Source of the DNA: Brasenia schreberi
Lineage: Eukaryota; Streptophyta; Magnoliopsida; Nymphaeales; Cabombaceae
NCBI GenBank assembly: GCA_036023115.1
Contig: JAYKKT010000047.1
Location: 2,106,001 to 2,170,000 of the forward strand
Length of the DNA stretch: 64,000 nt
Reading direction: 5' to 3'
Notes under the pieces: generated by a model
Database searches by the model: none
Told to the model about the DNA's origin: nothing
The model's input: only the letters and a program-made list of their open reading frames with translations
Made by a program: the position numbers and the translations under genes
Part shown: positions 50,411 to 62,250 of the stretch, one piece after another
Numbering within the stretch: position 1 is the first letter of the stretch
Layout of the letters: every line of letters begins with the position of its first letter

Positions 50411-51900
50411 ATAAAAAATTAAATAACCTCTTAATTCACTAACTCTTGTATTTGTCAAAGTTGAATAGGCTCTATTTGGACTCGAAGTGACGATCCCGAC
50501 TCGACTAGAGGTTAAGAGCAAATCAAAGTCGACCAATATTCGACTCGGTTAAGTTGATCTGAAGTTATTTACTTATGGCTGAATCAAATAAGCAAGCTTG
50601 AGCTCATGTGTGGTTTGCCAAAGCTTTTGAAATCCACTACTTGGTGTCCATAATCAAGCCTAATCTTTGGTGTTTTATGCATGTAAACATTTCAAAATTA
50701 CAAAAAAGGTTCAAGTTTCATTCCACTTCACATTCAGGATACTTTTGTGGTGTCTTGTCAACCCCAGTGCAACACGACAGAGACGAACTTATCGGTTATT
50801 CTCTCTCTAGAGTATATGGAGAGAGAGGTAGTGGTAATGGAGAATGTCTTTTCATGCAAAATCTTACCGTTTGATTATCAATATGAATTGTATAGGGGTT
50901 TAAATTAAAAGTAGGGTTGTATTTTTGTATTTTATGTTTAATTTGTATAATATATTAAATGCTTTTTATTTTATAGTTTTGAGTATTTATCTCAAACATC
51001 GAATTGTAGAGAAATTTATGTAAAGTTATGTATCGAAAGACATTATGAATTTAATACTATATATATCAAATAGTAATAAATGCATAATGTCTTTTTATAC
51101 ATCATCCAACATTAATATTTTCACTATATGATTGGTATGATCAACAATGTAGAGGTTTGAATTAAAAGTAGTGTTTTACTTTTTTTATCTTATATTTAAT
51201 ATAAATGATTGTTGTTTTATTGCTTTAATAGTTCATTTGAAAGATTGAATGGTGGATATGTTTATGTAAGATTATGTATCGAAAGATTGAGACAATGGTA
51301 TTGAATTTTATATATTGTCTTTCAGTATATAATTCTACATAAACATGTTCCTCGTTTGATTGCCATAATCAATAATATAAAGATTTGAATTAAAAGTAGT
51401 ATTGTATTTTTATATTTTACACTTAGTGTACATGCTTTTTATTTTATCACCTTAATCGTTCATATAAAAATCAAATAGTACAAATGTTTATGTAAACTTA
51501 TGCACTTAAAGATATAATGTATTTAACACTCCCTAAACATCTTCACCGTTCAATTTTCAAGACGGCTGACCCGAAATCACGGGCACTAGCCACCAACAGC
51601 TTGCTTGTACCTGACACGAACACCGTTTCGTGTCGAACAAGATAATGCCAGCGCTTTGTTTCGAGCATTTAGCAATGCGCTAATCCCACGTCACTGTCGA
51701 ATTAGTTTTTTGGCCGATCTTTTCACAAAATACTACAAAACCAAAGCCGTCCGTTGGTCAAAACATATTTGAGAGAGGTCTCCCAACAACCCCCGCCTTC
51801 TGGAAACCCTGTGGTTGGCGACCGTCCTTTCAGCACAGGTTCCCTCTGTGTGTGTGTGTGTGTGTGTGTGGCGTTTGTTGAGGTCCCTGAATTTGGGACC

Positions 51901-53558
51901 ATGGAATCTTCAGAGAATACGAAGGTTTTTGTTGGTGGTATCTCATGGGAGACTAATGAAAAAATCCTAAGAGACCACTTCAGCAAGTATGGTGATGTGG
52001 TTGACTCAGTGATCATGAAGGATAGAAACACGGGCAACACGAGGGGTTTTGGGTTTGTGCTGTTTTCTGACGCTGCTTCGGCTGACAATGCCCTTCAAGA
52101 CAAGCATGTTATCTTAGGAAGAACGGTAAACTATCTTCTTTCCCTTTCCATTGTACTTTTTCTTTTGTTCATTTGAAGTGAAACCCATGTTGTTTTTGTT
52201 GCGCTTTTCCTGTTCAATCTGAATACCTCAAACACTTGTTACATTATTGCTACTAAGTTCTTCCATTTAAAGTAAAACACATCTTATTTCTTGCATTATT
52301 GACAACTAAGTTCGATATAATCTGCTTAACCCCTAACCTGGGCCTTCTCTTACTGTTTCACTTAATATTGGCGAGTTCTTTGTTTTTTGAGCCATCGTCT
52401 CTTTCCTTTTTAAATACGAAATGCTGAACCCTTGTTTTGTGTTTCCCTTTTGTCTTTCACTTGAAGAGAACTCCCTTTTCTTTGTGTTGTGTTTCAGTAT
52501 TGAATCTTAGATCTGTTTTTTTCTTAATTTTAGTTTTTTGGGTGTTCTTTTGGTGCATATTACAGGTAGATGTGAAAAAGGCAATACCTAGAGGAGATCA
52601 ACACCAGCATTATGGCACAAACGGAACAAAAAGCAATAAAAACAATGGTGATAACAATAACAATAGCGACTCTAGTAATGATCAGTGTAGAACAAAGAAG
52701 ATTTTTGTGGGTGGGTTGCCTTCCAATTTAACAGAGGAAGAGTTCAAGGCATATTTTGAGAAGTTTGGCATGATAACGGATGTGGTCGTGATGTATGACA
52801 GTGTGACTCATAGGCCCAGGGGATTTGGTTTCATCACATTCAACTCTGAAGAGGCAGTAGATAATGTGATGCAGACTAGTTTCCACGAGTTGAATGACAA
52901 GCTAGTAGAGGTCAAGAGGGCTGTTCCAAAAGATGGTAATTTTGAGAACCATAGTAATCAGAACAGTAGGATGACTGGTGTTAGGGGAGGGTATATGTAC
53001 AGTAATAACTACAGTAGTGGTGCTTATTCTTCATATGGCCCATGGTATGGGATTTTCCCAGGTTACATGCCGTCATCCCCCTTTGCAAGCTATGGAAATG
53101 GAAGGCTCGGTGTGTACCCGACACCTATCGCTGGCACATTTGGTAGTATCGGTGGTTATGGTGCAGGATATCCTCTTGGAAGTTATGGAGTGATTCCTCA
53201 ACTGGCTTTAGGTTATGGAGCTGGTTTTGCTAATGGCCCAGCACCTAGAAGTGCTTGGAACGGCGGTGTTTCACCTAGGCAAAGCCTCGGTCCTTTTGCG
53301 AATCCAGTTTATCCTCATGCAAGTAGCAGATCTCCAGCTTATGTGAACAGCAACAGGTTTGCAACTGCTACCTTTCACAACCCTCATGGAGTTCCTCCGA
53401 CTTCTAATGGAAAATGGAATTATTCCAGTACAGATCAAAAAGCAAATGCTCGAAGCATTGTCAGCTTAGTGACTGAGTCTGAAGCTGGAAAGGTGGACCA
53501 AAATTCTTCTAGTTCCACAGGAACAGTTTATCAAAATGAAGGAGGGTCAGATACATGA
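51901..53558 (+). CDS. Two-RRM heterogeneous nuclear ribonucleoprotein 1-like protein, two exons
   Basis: Exon 1 51901-52125 and exon 2 52566-53558 (donor GTAAAC, acceptor TTACAG) give 405 residues. RRM1 (residues about 8-80) has RNP2 KVFVGGIS and RNP1 RGFGFVLF; the intron cuts RRM1 after residue 75. A linker rich in Asn, Ser and Lys follows. RRM2 (about 120-195) has KIFVGGLP and RGFGFITF. The C-terminal region (about 205-320) is rich in Gly, Tyr, Ser and Pro, a low-complexity tail as in plant RNP1/Musashi-like hnRNPs. Such proteins bind RNA in the nucleus or shuttle to the cytoplasm and act in mRNA processing or transport. A (GT)n tract lies just upstream in the leader (51849-51870). The ATG at 51901 starts MESSENTKVFVGG, the usual start for the family. 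Confidence 0.93.
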
Positions 53559-54547
53559 TATAGGCCTTACCCTGATTCCCTTTTCTCATTTGTCCTCTAT
53601 TTATGTCCCCAATTGTCGGGATTGATAAAGCCTATATAATCTATCTTTTTTCTTAATTATCTGCTTTTGTTTCTTTATTTATAACAGCTATAATCTGTTT
53701 TTCTTTTGACTGTTCTGAGGTGGAAGAGAATATCTTACATGCTTTCTTCTTTCCTTAAAGATCAGGGAATCATGTATCTACTTATCATCTCATGCTGTTA
53801 TGCCCTTATGTACCTGTTATGCCCCCAAATTAATTGATGTCCCTTAAGCATCAGGGATGTAATATTTACAATCACTAAAAATGATCATCGCATGCTCTTA
53901 TATACCTATTAAAGAATACTTACATAACAAGGGATATAGTTTTCATAACTAGGTGGTGAAACTAGAAGTTGGACCAGAACCTAGTCTGTTAGTGATTCGA
54001 GGTTTTTTTTGTTCTGCTGAATTTCCTAAGCAAACATCAATTAATTTGTCAATATGATTTTCAAGAACCATATGCTACAACAGAATCTAATTTGTAAAAC
54101 TACTTTGATAAGATTGTTATATGTATTGATAAGTTGTTATCCTCTTGGCAGACATAATTAAAGTGTTTCGTACTCTATAAGGTTTCAGCCTTTCAGGTTC
54201 TCATCTCTTTTCCTATATCTTGTAACATTCAGTTTTCTGTTCAACTGTTGAGCATTTAGTCTTTCCTTACAGTTGAAAATCTGCAAATCTCGTTTTTGAA
54301 ACTTTTTTTCGTTAATTTTGTAGCTAAACTTGCACTGCTCTCTATAGTTTTACATGGACATTCTTTGCGCTTCATTTAAGATTGTTAAGGGAAGCCAACT
54401 AAATCGACTGGCATTTATTATTAGGTGCATGAACATCACCGTGTTGGAAAATGTCAACTGGCTTAGGTCCGGATGCTAAATTTTCTTCTTTTGTAATTGT
54501 TGGTCAGTAGTGGGTCAACAATATTCAGCGTCTTAATAACCATCATG
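53559..54547. other. 3' region of the hnRNP gene, no further coding exon seen
   Basis: The first few hundred bases after the stop, T-rich, are probably 3' UTR. Nothing else is recognisable up to the LINE. Confidence 0.5.
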
Positions 54548-54565
54548 TACTTGATTGTTTAAGCA

Positions 54566-55615
54566 ACAACAACAACAACTAAGCCTTTTCCCATACTAGA
54601 CAGGGTCGGCTACATGGATTCTTTGTTTCCACAGATCCCTATCGTGTGCCATGTTAGCAGTTAACTCCCAATAAGCTAGACCATTCTTTATTGTTTCTTT
54701 CCAACACTTTTGTGGTCGTCCTCTACCTCTTTTAATACTTTCCAAATTTAGTTTTTCTAACCTTCTTACAGGTTCTTCTTTTGATCTTCTTTCTATATGT
54801 CCAAACCATCTTAAACGATGTTTTCTCATTTTATCCTCTATTGGTGCCACTCCTAATTTGTTTCTAATAACCTCATTATGTATACAGTCTTTTCTTGTAT
54901 GACCACTCATCCATCTCAACATCTTCATTTCTGTCAAAGACATCTTTTGTACATGTTGATGATTAACTGCCCAACACTCAGAACCATAAAACATGGCAGG
55001 CCTAATTGCTGCTCTATAATATTTACCTTTTAATTTTAATGGTATCTTCTTATCACAAAGAATACCTGATGCTCCTCTCCATTTTAACCAACCAGCATTA
55101 ATTCTATGCATAACATCTCCATCAATTCTTCCATCACTTTGAAAAATTGACCCTATTTAAAACTTTCCTTTTGGGAAATGCAATGTGTGCCAATTTTAAT
55201 TTCTATGTCCTCTGAAGTAGCCAAATGATCAAATTTACATTCCATATATTCTGTCTTTGTTCTACTAAGTCGGAAGCCTTTGCTTTCTAATGTTTCTCTC
55301 CATAGTTCCAATTTTCTATTAACTTTTTCCTTAGACTCCTCCACTAATACAATGTCATCTGCAAATAACATACACCAAGGTACTTCATCTTGAATATGTT
55401 TTGTTAACTCATCCATCACCATTATAAATAAGTATGGACTTAAAGTTGATCCTTGATGTAACCCAATATTAACTTCAAAGAAGTCTGTCGTTCCTTCATG
55501 AGTCCTCACACATGTTTTTGCACCATCATATATGTCTCTTATAAGGTTAATATATGTCAATGGGATATGTCTTTTTTCCAAAGTTCTCCAAAGAACCTCC
55601 CTCAGTACCCTATCA
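54566..55615 (-). mobile_element. 5'-truncated RTE-type LINE, best-preserved copy, 18-bp target duplication
   Basis: Two long minus-strand frames survive: 55581-55153 (142 codons) covers the reverse-transcriptase middle with TYINLIRDIYDGAKTCVRTH, GLHQGSTLSPYLF and the catalytic LFADDIVL; 55111-54596 (171 codons) covers the RTE C-terminal region with GWLKWRGASGILCDKKIPLK, FYGSECWAVN and LRWFGHIERR. They are separated by one stop/frame break (55152-55112). The element ends in (CAA)n on the plus strand (54566-54577), i.e. a (TTG)n tail. A perfect 18-bp direct repeat (54548-54565 and 55616-55633, starting TACTTGATTG) marks it as a recent insertion, truncated at its 5' end. Confidence 0.93.
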
Positions 55616-55746
55616 TACTTGATTGTTTAAGCATTCTGCAAATTTCATCGTTTCTTCTGTTTCTCTAAACTTATCAGAGTGCATTATGTCCTTTAATTTC
55701 TGTAGGCTTCACCTTGTTTTATGTTTCTTCTAATTCATCGGCATGT

Positions 55747-55748
<2 letters not shown>

Positions 55749-55822
<74 letters not shown>
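55749..55822. repeat. (CT)n microsatellite
   Basis: About 74 bp of uninterrupted CT dinucleotides; a short (GT)n run follows at about 55890-55907. Confidence 0.97.
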
Positions 55823-55826
<4 letters not shown>

Positions 55827-57300
55827 TGATTGACCATGATTTTCGCAAAATAACTTTGAAGCTCTGAAATATTCGATTGCACAAGCATGCGTGTGTGTGT
55901 GTGTGTGTCCGTTTTTTTTCCTTCTCTTGTTATTTATGAAAGCAGCTAGTTTTGCACTGTAATATCATGATATGGGGGTTTAGATGTTATGAATCTGTTG
56001 TGAATCATTCTCTTACCCTCCTCCCTCAAAAGTGTGCACCATTAGTTGGACCTAATTCTGCAGTAAAAGTTGGCTGTGCTGCATTATTTCTCTTCGTTTA
56101 TCTTGTTATTGAATTGCTTAATTCTTAAGATTAATTTAATGGTTTGCATTGTTGATACAAAAAGCTGATGATAAGCAGCAGATTCTTCACACTTTTTCCT
56201 TGTGGCTGATTACTCATTTTAATACATAAGTACATAATTTGTGGATTTCTTTACAGCTGAACATATTGGAACTTCTAAGTTGGGTCTTTTAGCTTCCGAT
56301 AGACTTGTATATCAAATTCTTGTGTTGGTTGTAATCCAAGTCTTACCATATATGTGGCTTGTACCACAGATTTTTCCTGAAAAGAAAGACTTATACCATA
56401 GATTTATCCCCTTTGGTTGCGAAGTGTAATCATAAAGATTGTTTGTCAGATTTGATTAAGTTGGTTGATAGAACCAAATAGGTGGGAAATCAATAGAAGC
56501 AGGCTGATCTGGAGTGGTTATATGTAGCATATGGGCCTGGATATGGGTTCCAAACACAAATGTTAACCCAACCAGATGGTAGAAAAAACGGAAATCCCTC
56601 AACAATGATGGTTTCAATGAGAAAGCCGTAGCAAGGATTTCCCCTTTCGTTTGAGCCCTTTCACTCTTATAAATAGAGAGCAATGGAGGATAGTTTGTGG
56701 CTATTGATAACGGCGAGAGAAATGACAATCTCCAGCAACCTTTTAAGGTGAAAATCCCTTTTGTTTTTTGTTTATTTTCCTGGAAGCCGGTGGGTGTTGG
56801 CTGTGGATTGGAAGGCCGAACCAAGACCAGTCGTTTGATGTCATCCTCAGCCAATGTGGTCATTAGGATCGCCGTATTTAATGGGGTTTCTGGCATATCA
56901 CTGGATTTTTCAAGGGATTTTCCGGCGACCCTGAGGACTTCTCACGACTATTCAAATGGGGAACGACAGCTAGGAGTCTTGTGGGCTGTTTGGCACCATT
57001 GCCAACCCCTACCATGGCAAAAAATGGTTGGAATCGCCACCCAAACTGGTGGCTACTTCACGGTTTCTGCCGACTTGGCAAGACTGAGTTGTTGGGCCAA
57101 GTCGTATCGTTGAGGCTGGTTTGCCCGTCGAGATAGGCCAAGGTGGGATAGGTAGATCGGCTCTGGATATGGGGTTTCTCAAGTATCAAACATCGAGGTA
57201 GGACACATTTTCACAGCAAAATTTATACTTTGAAATATGATTCCATCATCAGTTGGAGAAACATTAATCTTCTTAAGAAAACCTGTCTTACCATTGAACT
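55823..57300. other. Intergenic stretch, no supported gene
   Basis: Composition at 56600-57180 is more GC-rich, and open frames of 138 and 146 codons overlap on opposite strands (56697-57113 plus, 56456-56896 minus), but neither shows family motifs or splice sites that I recognise. Confidence 0.4.
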
Positions 57301-57309
57301 AACTAATTT

Positions 57310-57450
57310 GGCTACTTCTTTTTGTTACAAGTGGAAGACGAAGCCTCACACACACTCATACACCCTCTGGGAGTCAAACTTCACACCAACAGCAGCGGCG
57401 CTAGAGCACCCTGCCGTTGAACTAATGCTCGCGGTGCTGCAACTATGGAA
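57310..57450 (-). repeat. SINE family 1 copy
   Basis: The minus strand reads TTAGTTCAACGGCAGGGTGC (A box), CTCTAGCGCCGCTGCTG, B box GAAGTTTGACTCCC, GGGTGTATGAGTGTGTGTGA and a tail with AACAAAAAG near 57325. The CTCTAGCGCC block is shared with the copy at 680-790. Confidence 0.65.
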
Positions 57451-57862
57451 ATTGTGCTGCTCGGAAAATCAGTCATGAAAAAAACTTTAGTGTTTTATTT
57501 TGGTAGTCACCTTTTCTTGCACACAACACACACATGTATGTGTTATTGGTTGGTGGGTTCTCATTCTTCAAACCACAACCTTCAAATTTTGAACTAAAGA
57601 GTCCAATATTTTTGCAACCAGAACCAAATCAAGCCGCAAAGGAGAAAATGGAACTAGGAGTTTGGATTGATTTGGTCGGTCTTGGTCAGTTCATTGAACA
57701 CATCTAATTGCAGAAATGTTTTCCTAACATATGTAAGTATATGTGTATTGCTTGCTTATTATTACATATAAATACTAATACAAAGCTACCCAAGCTTAAA
57801 TTCAACTGGCCTTGTATAGGTTAATGCACTGAGTGAACCAACCAAAATAAATAAAATCTTAA

Positions 57863-58180
57863 AGGTATATTTGATTGATGGTGTCACGTTATTGTATCTA
57901 GAACCGTAAGCTTAGACTCACATGTTTATTTTTATTAAAAACAAAATAACACAAGAGAAAAGTAAGTGCTTAGGTTTTTGTGGAAAGGATGTGAGTAGTT
58001 AATATAGCTCAAATATTTCTTCTTCTTCGATGTCAACATTTTTTATTCAAATTAAGCTTATGAAATAATATTTAATACAAGGATTGATAGTTGATAGTAT
58101 GTTTGATGGACAAGAGAATTTGAAACTGAGAACACCCACAATCGAAGCGTAGTACCTAAAATGTCGTATCGAACACACTC
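57863..58180 (+). mobile_element. Harbinger-like MITE copy, eroded ends
   Basis: Left GGTATATTTGATTG follows TTAA; right end reversed reads GAGTGTGTTCGATAC. The interior shares AAGTGCTTAGGTTTTTGTGG and AATTAAGCTTATGAAATAAT with the element at 34841. Confidence 0.55.
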
Positions 58181-58552
58181 AAAAGGACAAAAGAGTTATC
58201 CTGATCCCACTAAGCAACCTCATCGTGTCCGTCCACTAGGGGATCCAACGGCATGGATGTAAAGCATAACCTGTTGGAGATACGCTGACTGACTCACAAC
58301 AATTTGCGCGTCCCGGTTGACAGCGTACGAGAGGGAAGAAAACTTGTTCATAGCATAGAGTCTGCCGAATAGGTGACATTTATTATTTTGTTCCTAGCGA
58401 ATTTACATTTAAGATTTTTTACAATGGAGTAACAAACTTTTTGAACAGATGTGCCTACTTTACAAGTCGAACATTGTGATGTGAGTTTATTTAAAGTTTT
58501 ATACATGCATGCGCACGCACACACAATATATATATAGAGAGAGAGAGACAGA

Positions 58553-58693
58553 GAGAATTGTATTATATCCACCACTCCAAAAAAAAGGAAATACATGAGT
58601 AACACGGTCCGCTTTATATATATATATTAAAATTCATTTTGTTGTGTCATGTATTGATCAATAATAAATTGTACATTAATCATGTAAATGTTA

Positions 58694-58781
<88 letters not shown>

Positions 58782-58932
58782 ATAACAAAGAGAATTGTAT
58801 TATATCCATCACCCCCAGAAAAGGAAATACATGAGTAACACGGTCCGCCTTATATATATATATATTAAAATTGATTTTGTTGTGTCATGTATTGATCAAT
58901 AATAAATTGTACATTAATCATGTAAATGTTAG
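58553..58932. repeat. Tandem duplication with 237-bp spacing around (TA)n-(TG)n
   Basis: GAGAATTGTATTATATCCA starts both copies (58553 and 58790), each continuing through GGAAATACATGAGTAACACG and CATGTATTGATCAATAATAA to about 58695 and 58932. Between them lies (TA)n (58697-58756) followed by (TG)n (58757-58782). Confidence 0.85.
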
Positions 58933-58939
58933 TGATAGA

Positions 58940-61340
58940 TAGAAGAATACCCATTATATTCTTTCAATGAAAGATTTCATAGAAGAGTTGCATTTAAGGG
59001 TTAACAGACACTCCTTTTAGATATTTGTTAAACATGTTTTCGCGATTCCTTTCTTTTATTATTAGAATTTATCTTATTAGTACTAATATTTGTATCTTCT
59101 ATATTTGGAGTTAGAGGTTTTTTTCATGGAGTGATTGGATTATACTCAATATTAATGCTTTTCACTTGTGCCTATTCATTATTTTTCAGTGAATGTAATA
59201 ACATTATCTTTTTTATAAAATACTCTTATAACTATTTAAATAATATTTGTGTCTATGATGTAATGATTTAGTCCTTACTCAACACCAATCATGCTGAATT
59301 TCTCATTATGTATGGTTTCATTGATTCAACCACCAAACATCACTTTTTATCACCATCCATTACCCATCTTTTAACAAACTGCCCCCACTACCAAAACCAC
59401 AAGAATATAGTCCTTACTCAATACTCAATCATGTTCAATCCCTCGCTTTGCATGGTTTCATCAATTCAATTATCGGCTACTATTTTTCATTACCTTCTAC
59501 TACTGCTTAACTACTTAAAATTATCATCTACTTATGGGTTTTTATATGGTTTTGATGATGACAATAATGATTTTGACTAATAGAAAGCATATTTGAGCAA
59601 TAAAGGAGTAACAGAAGGTAGTAACCGGTGGTTGAATAGGTAAAACTATGTAAATTGAGAGACCGAACATGATTGAGTATTGAGTATGCTTCCATGGGCT
59701 GTCCTTTCAGCAAGATCCTAAACAGTGGGAGTTGGATTCGGGTTGGATTTTATGCATGCTCTTGGGCAGACAGGGATCCGATGCAGCTTTTCTTTCAGTA
59801 CCCAGAATAACAACATTCCCTCCCTTTGAGGTCTTGGGACTTCCATTTCATAAACGATACATTAAAATCGCTTGATATTTTGCGAGCAAGTCATGTTCAG
59901 CTCATTTACCAGTCCTACTTTAAGATGACATTAGCTATGTCAAAGAGCACCTTAATCTATTTCAACGCTGTACCTTCTTATATATTGGGGTGGCAATTTT
60001 AGACAAGACACAGAAACCCGGCATGAAGATGAAAGAGTGACAGGCAATGGATTTCGGCGATTTTCGGTGGATGTATTTTTGGCATGAACACGAAATGACA
60101 CAACATGAATAAAGACTAAGGTATGAAAATACTGGCAATTTCAAACACCATATGAAGAAATCGATTCTCGTGTCTACCCAAAGTGACGAAAACTCTATTG
60201 TTTTCCTATCGACCTGTTTTTGACAGTGGTCGACGACCGAACCAATTAGCCACCTACTTAAATATTTTCTTTAATAGAAGTTCACCATTTAAAGTCTGGG
60301 CATTTTGTGTACATTGGATGTGTCTACCTTTCATGACTGATTATAGGGTTACGGAACAAAGCTGGACCCAGATCCATGCAATCAAGGCCCTGCTGATCCA
60401 TAAATTTTGGAATCCCCAACCCTTGGGACTCGGGGCATCTAGATCCACATGCACCATATGTATGAGCCATCATGAACCTGACCAAGCATATTTTACCCGA
60501 CATTTGACTAAAGATGACTCTATATCATCCGAGCCGGCTAGGTTTTTCAGTATAGACATGGCCAGTTCTGGGTCCAAACAGCCACCGGTTCTTGGAACCA
60601 TAAGTGAAATGGCCCAGGGCCGGTTCCAGTTATGTTATGGAGTGGTTCTGGTTTGAGTATAGAATCACTTGAAAGTGGTAAATAATATTTAAAAATTAAA
60701 TATTAAATAAATACTGTCAGTCTTGGGTTTTGGGTCGATTTAGTTTCATGAAAGGTGAAACCCAAACCGAATTAGGTGGTCCTGGATTCTGGCTCAATTG
60801 GTTCTTGGCCCGGTTCGGTTTCGGTTGAAACTGTGAAGCCGGTTTGAAACCGGACATGAAGATCCAGCCCAGAACCAATTGGTGTCACTGCTACTCAAAG
60901 GCCTCGGTCGCTTGGTGCATTCAGAAACATTGATCTGACAAGCGGTCTTCATTGAACTCATCCTGGAAAAAGGAAATCGATTCACACCTTCAAAGTTGAT
61001 GTGGTGGTGGTGGGGAATAAAGAGGAGCTAGCCAGAAGCAGTAGCAGTGTTTACATTATTACATGCATTCCCCATGAAAAGGAATAAGAAAATAATATTA
61101 AAAAATATAAAAGAGGCAAAAAAGCCACTGTCCATGGATCTGGGGCCCCATAGGCCATCATTCCTGGAATATTTCTAGTTGGGATCTCAGATCCCACATC
61201 CCCAATCTTTGTCTGCAGGGAGTTTTGACTGGACAAAGATTATCTCCTCACCCAATTTAAAGTGAACCAGCAAATCTAATGATGATCTACGAAGCAAGTC
61301 TTATTAGCTTTGTGTTTTGTATATTAGTTAAGAATAGTAT
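58940..61340. other. Intergenic stretch upstream of the ANT-like gene, no supported gene
   Basis: Mostly AT-rich to 59700. A diverged CCGGTT-rich element is at 60553-60860 (left end TAGACATGGCCAGTT, right end AACCGGACATG). A 157-codon frame overlapping it (60183-60656) has no motif. Confidence 0.45.
60553..60860. repeat. CCGGTT-rich MITE-like element, second copy
   Basis: Left end TAGACATGGCCAGTTCTGGG and right end GAAACCGGACATG mirror the termini of the 37923-38205 element, with an A/T core at 60690-60715. A clear target duplication was not found. Confidence 0.55.
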
Positions 61341-61690
61341 TGCCCTAAGATTGATGTTTCTGTTGGACTTGATACTAATTGGCTTATATGATTTAGTGAA
61401 CTTCATTCATTGTGACACGATACAGCATATAAGCTGAAATAATAATGAATTTCTTTAAAACCTTGGGTTGCAGAGAGTACAAAACAGCAGGTGTAAATTT
61501 ATAACTGCCAAAACAAATTTATTAAGTTTAATTTGCTTTATTGAGTTAGAATATTATCCTAAGATTGGTTTTCTTGACTTGGTTGGTTGTATTTAATAAC
61601 TGTAATTTGCTTTTTGAGTTAGATCATTTATTATGAAGCTGAAAATATGATTCAATAGATCCTTGAGTTGCAGGGTGTACAGAAGCAGTA
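61341..61690. repeat. Diverged tandem duplication, about 216 bp period, upstream of the ANT-like gene
   Basis: CCTAAGATTG-(4-6 nt)-TTCT...TTGGACTTG (61344) recurs as CCTAAGATTGGTTTTCTTGA (61559), and GCTGAAATAATAATGAATTT...TTGGGTTGCAGAGAGTACA (61432-61480) recurs as GCTGAAAATATGATTCAATA...TTGAGTTGCAGGGTGTACA (61638-61681). Confidence 0.6.
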
Positions 61691-62250
61691 CTGCCATGAA
61701 GTGACTTGTGTTGTCATCTCTGTCAATCTATCCATTGCGATCGCCTCTAAAAATGCGGCTGCTCTCTGTAACTGGCTTCCCCAGCTTCCCTTGCTCTTCC
61801 TTACTGTGTAAAATGGGAGGAGGAAGATACAGAGCTCCTTTCATGGCAGCTCCAGTACTTGTGAACGGTGAAGACCAACGAAGCAAACCATATTTTCGGG
61901 TCTGTTTTGTGTTTAAAGGTTATTGCAGACAGTTAGAAGAGTTATTACAAGTTGCTTTCCTTTGCTGTGCTTTTCCGAAAAGTTCAGAAAGAGGAAAGCT
62001 AAATCTATGGTCGTTCTCATGTCACAGATCCCTATGGAATTCAAGAAATGATGAGAACTTATCTTTTTTGCTTGGTTTAAAGGGTGTGTTGTCTTCCTTT
62101 TACAGAGATAACGCAGAGAAAGACTCATGAAGTGTGCTGCCTAAACCATAGAAAGCAAAAGAAATAAAGGAAAGGATAAAAGGAAAGAAGGGAGAACAAT
62201 ATGGTGTAGTTTTTGAAACTGTTAATGATTGAAGAGGAGGGGATAAGAAG

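Larger units (their letters stand above)
47361..51740. other. Intergenic stretch upstream of the hnRNP gene, no supported gene
   Basis: Contains SINE family 2 sequence (48725-48840), CCGGTT-rich remnants (47740-47800, 50012-50100), a Harbinger-like copy (50125-50410) and, from 50890, AT-rich sequence in which three related stretches carrying GTATTTTATATTTTA, GTAAATTTATG and TATCGAAAGA recur at about 250-bp spacing (50900-51500). No coding exons seen. Confidence 0.45.

Noticed and set aside
56456..57113. Overlapping frames on both strands of about 140 codons
   Set aside because: Opposite-strand overlap and absence of motifs suggest chance open frames in a GC-richer patch.
60183..60656. 157-codon plus-strand frame
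   Set aside because: Overlaps the CCGGTT-rich repeat; the C-terminal part is repeat sequence.
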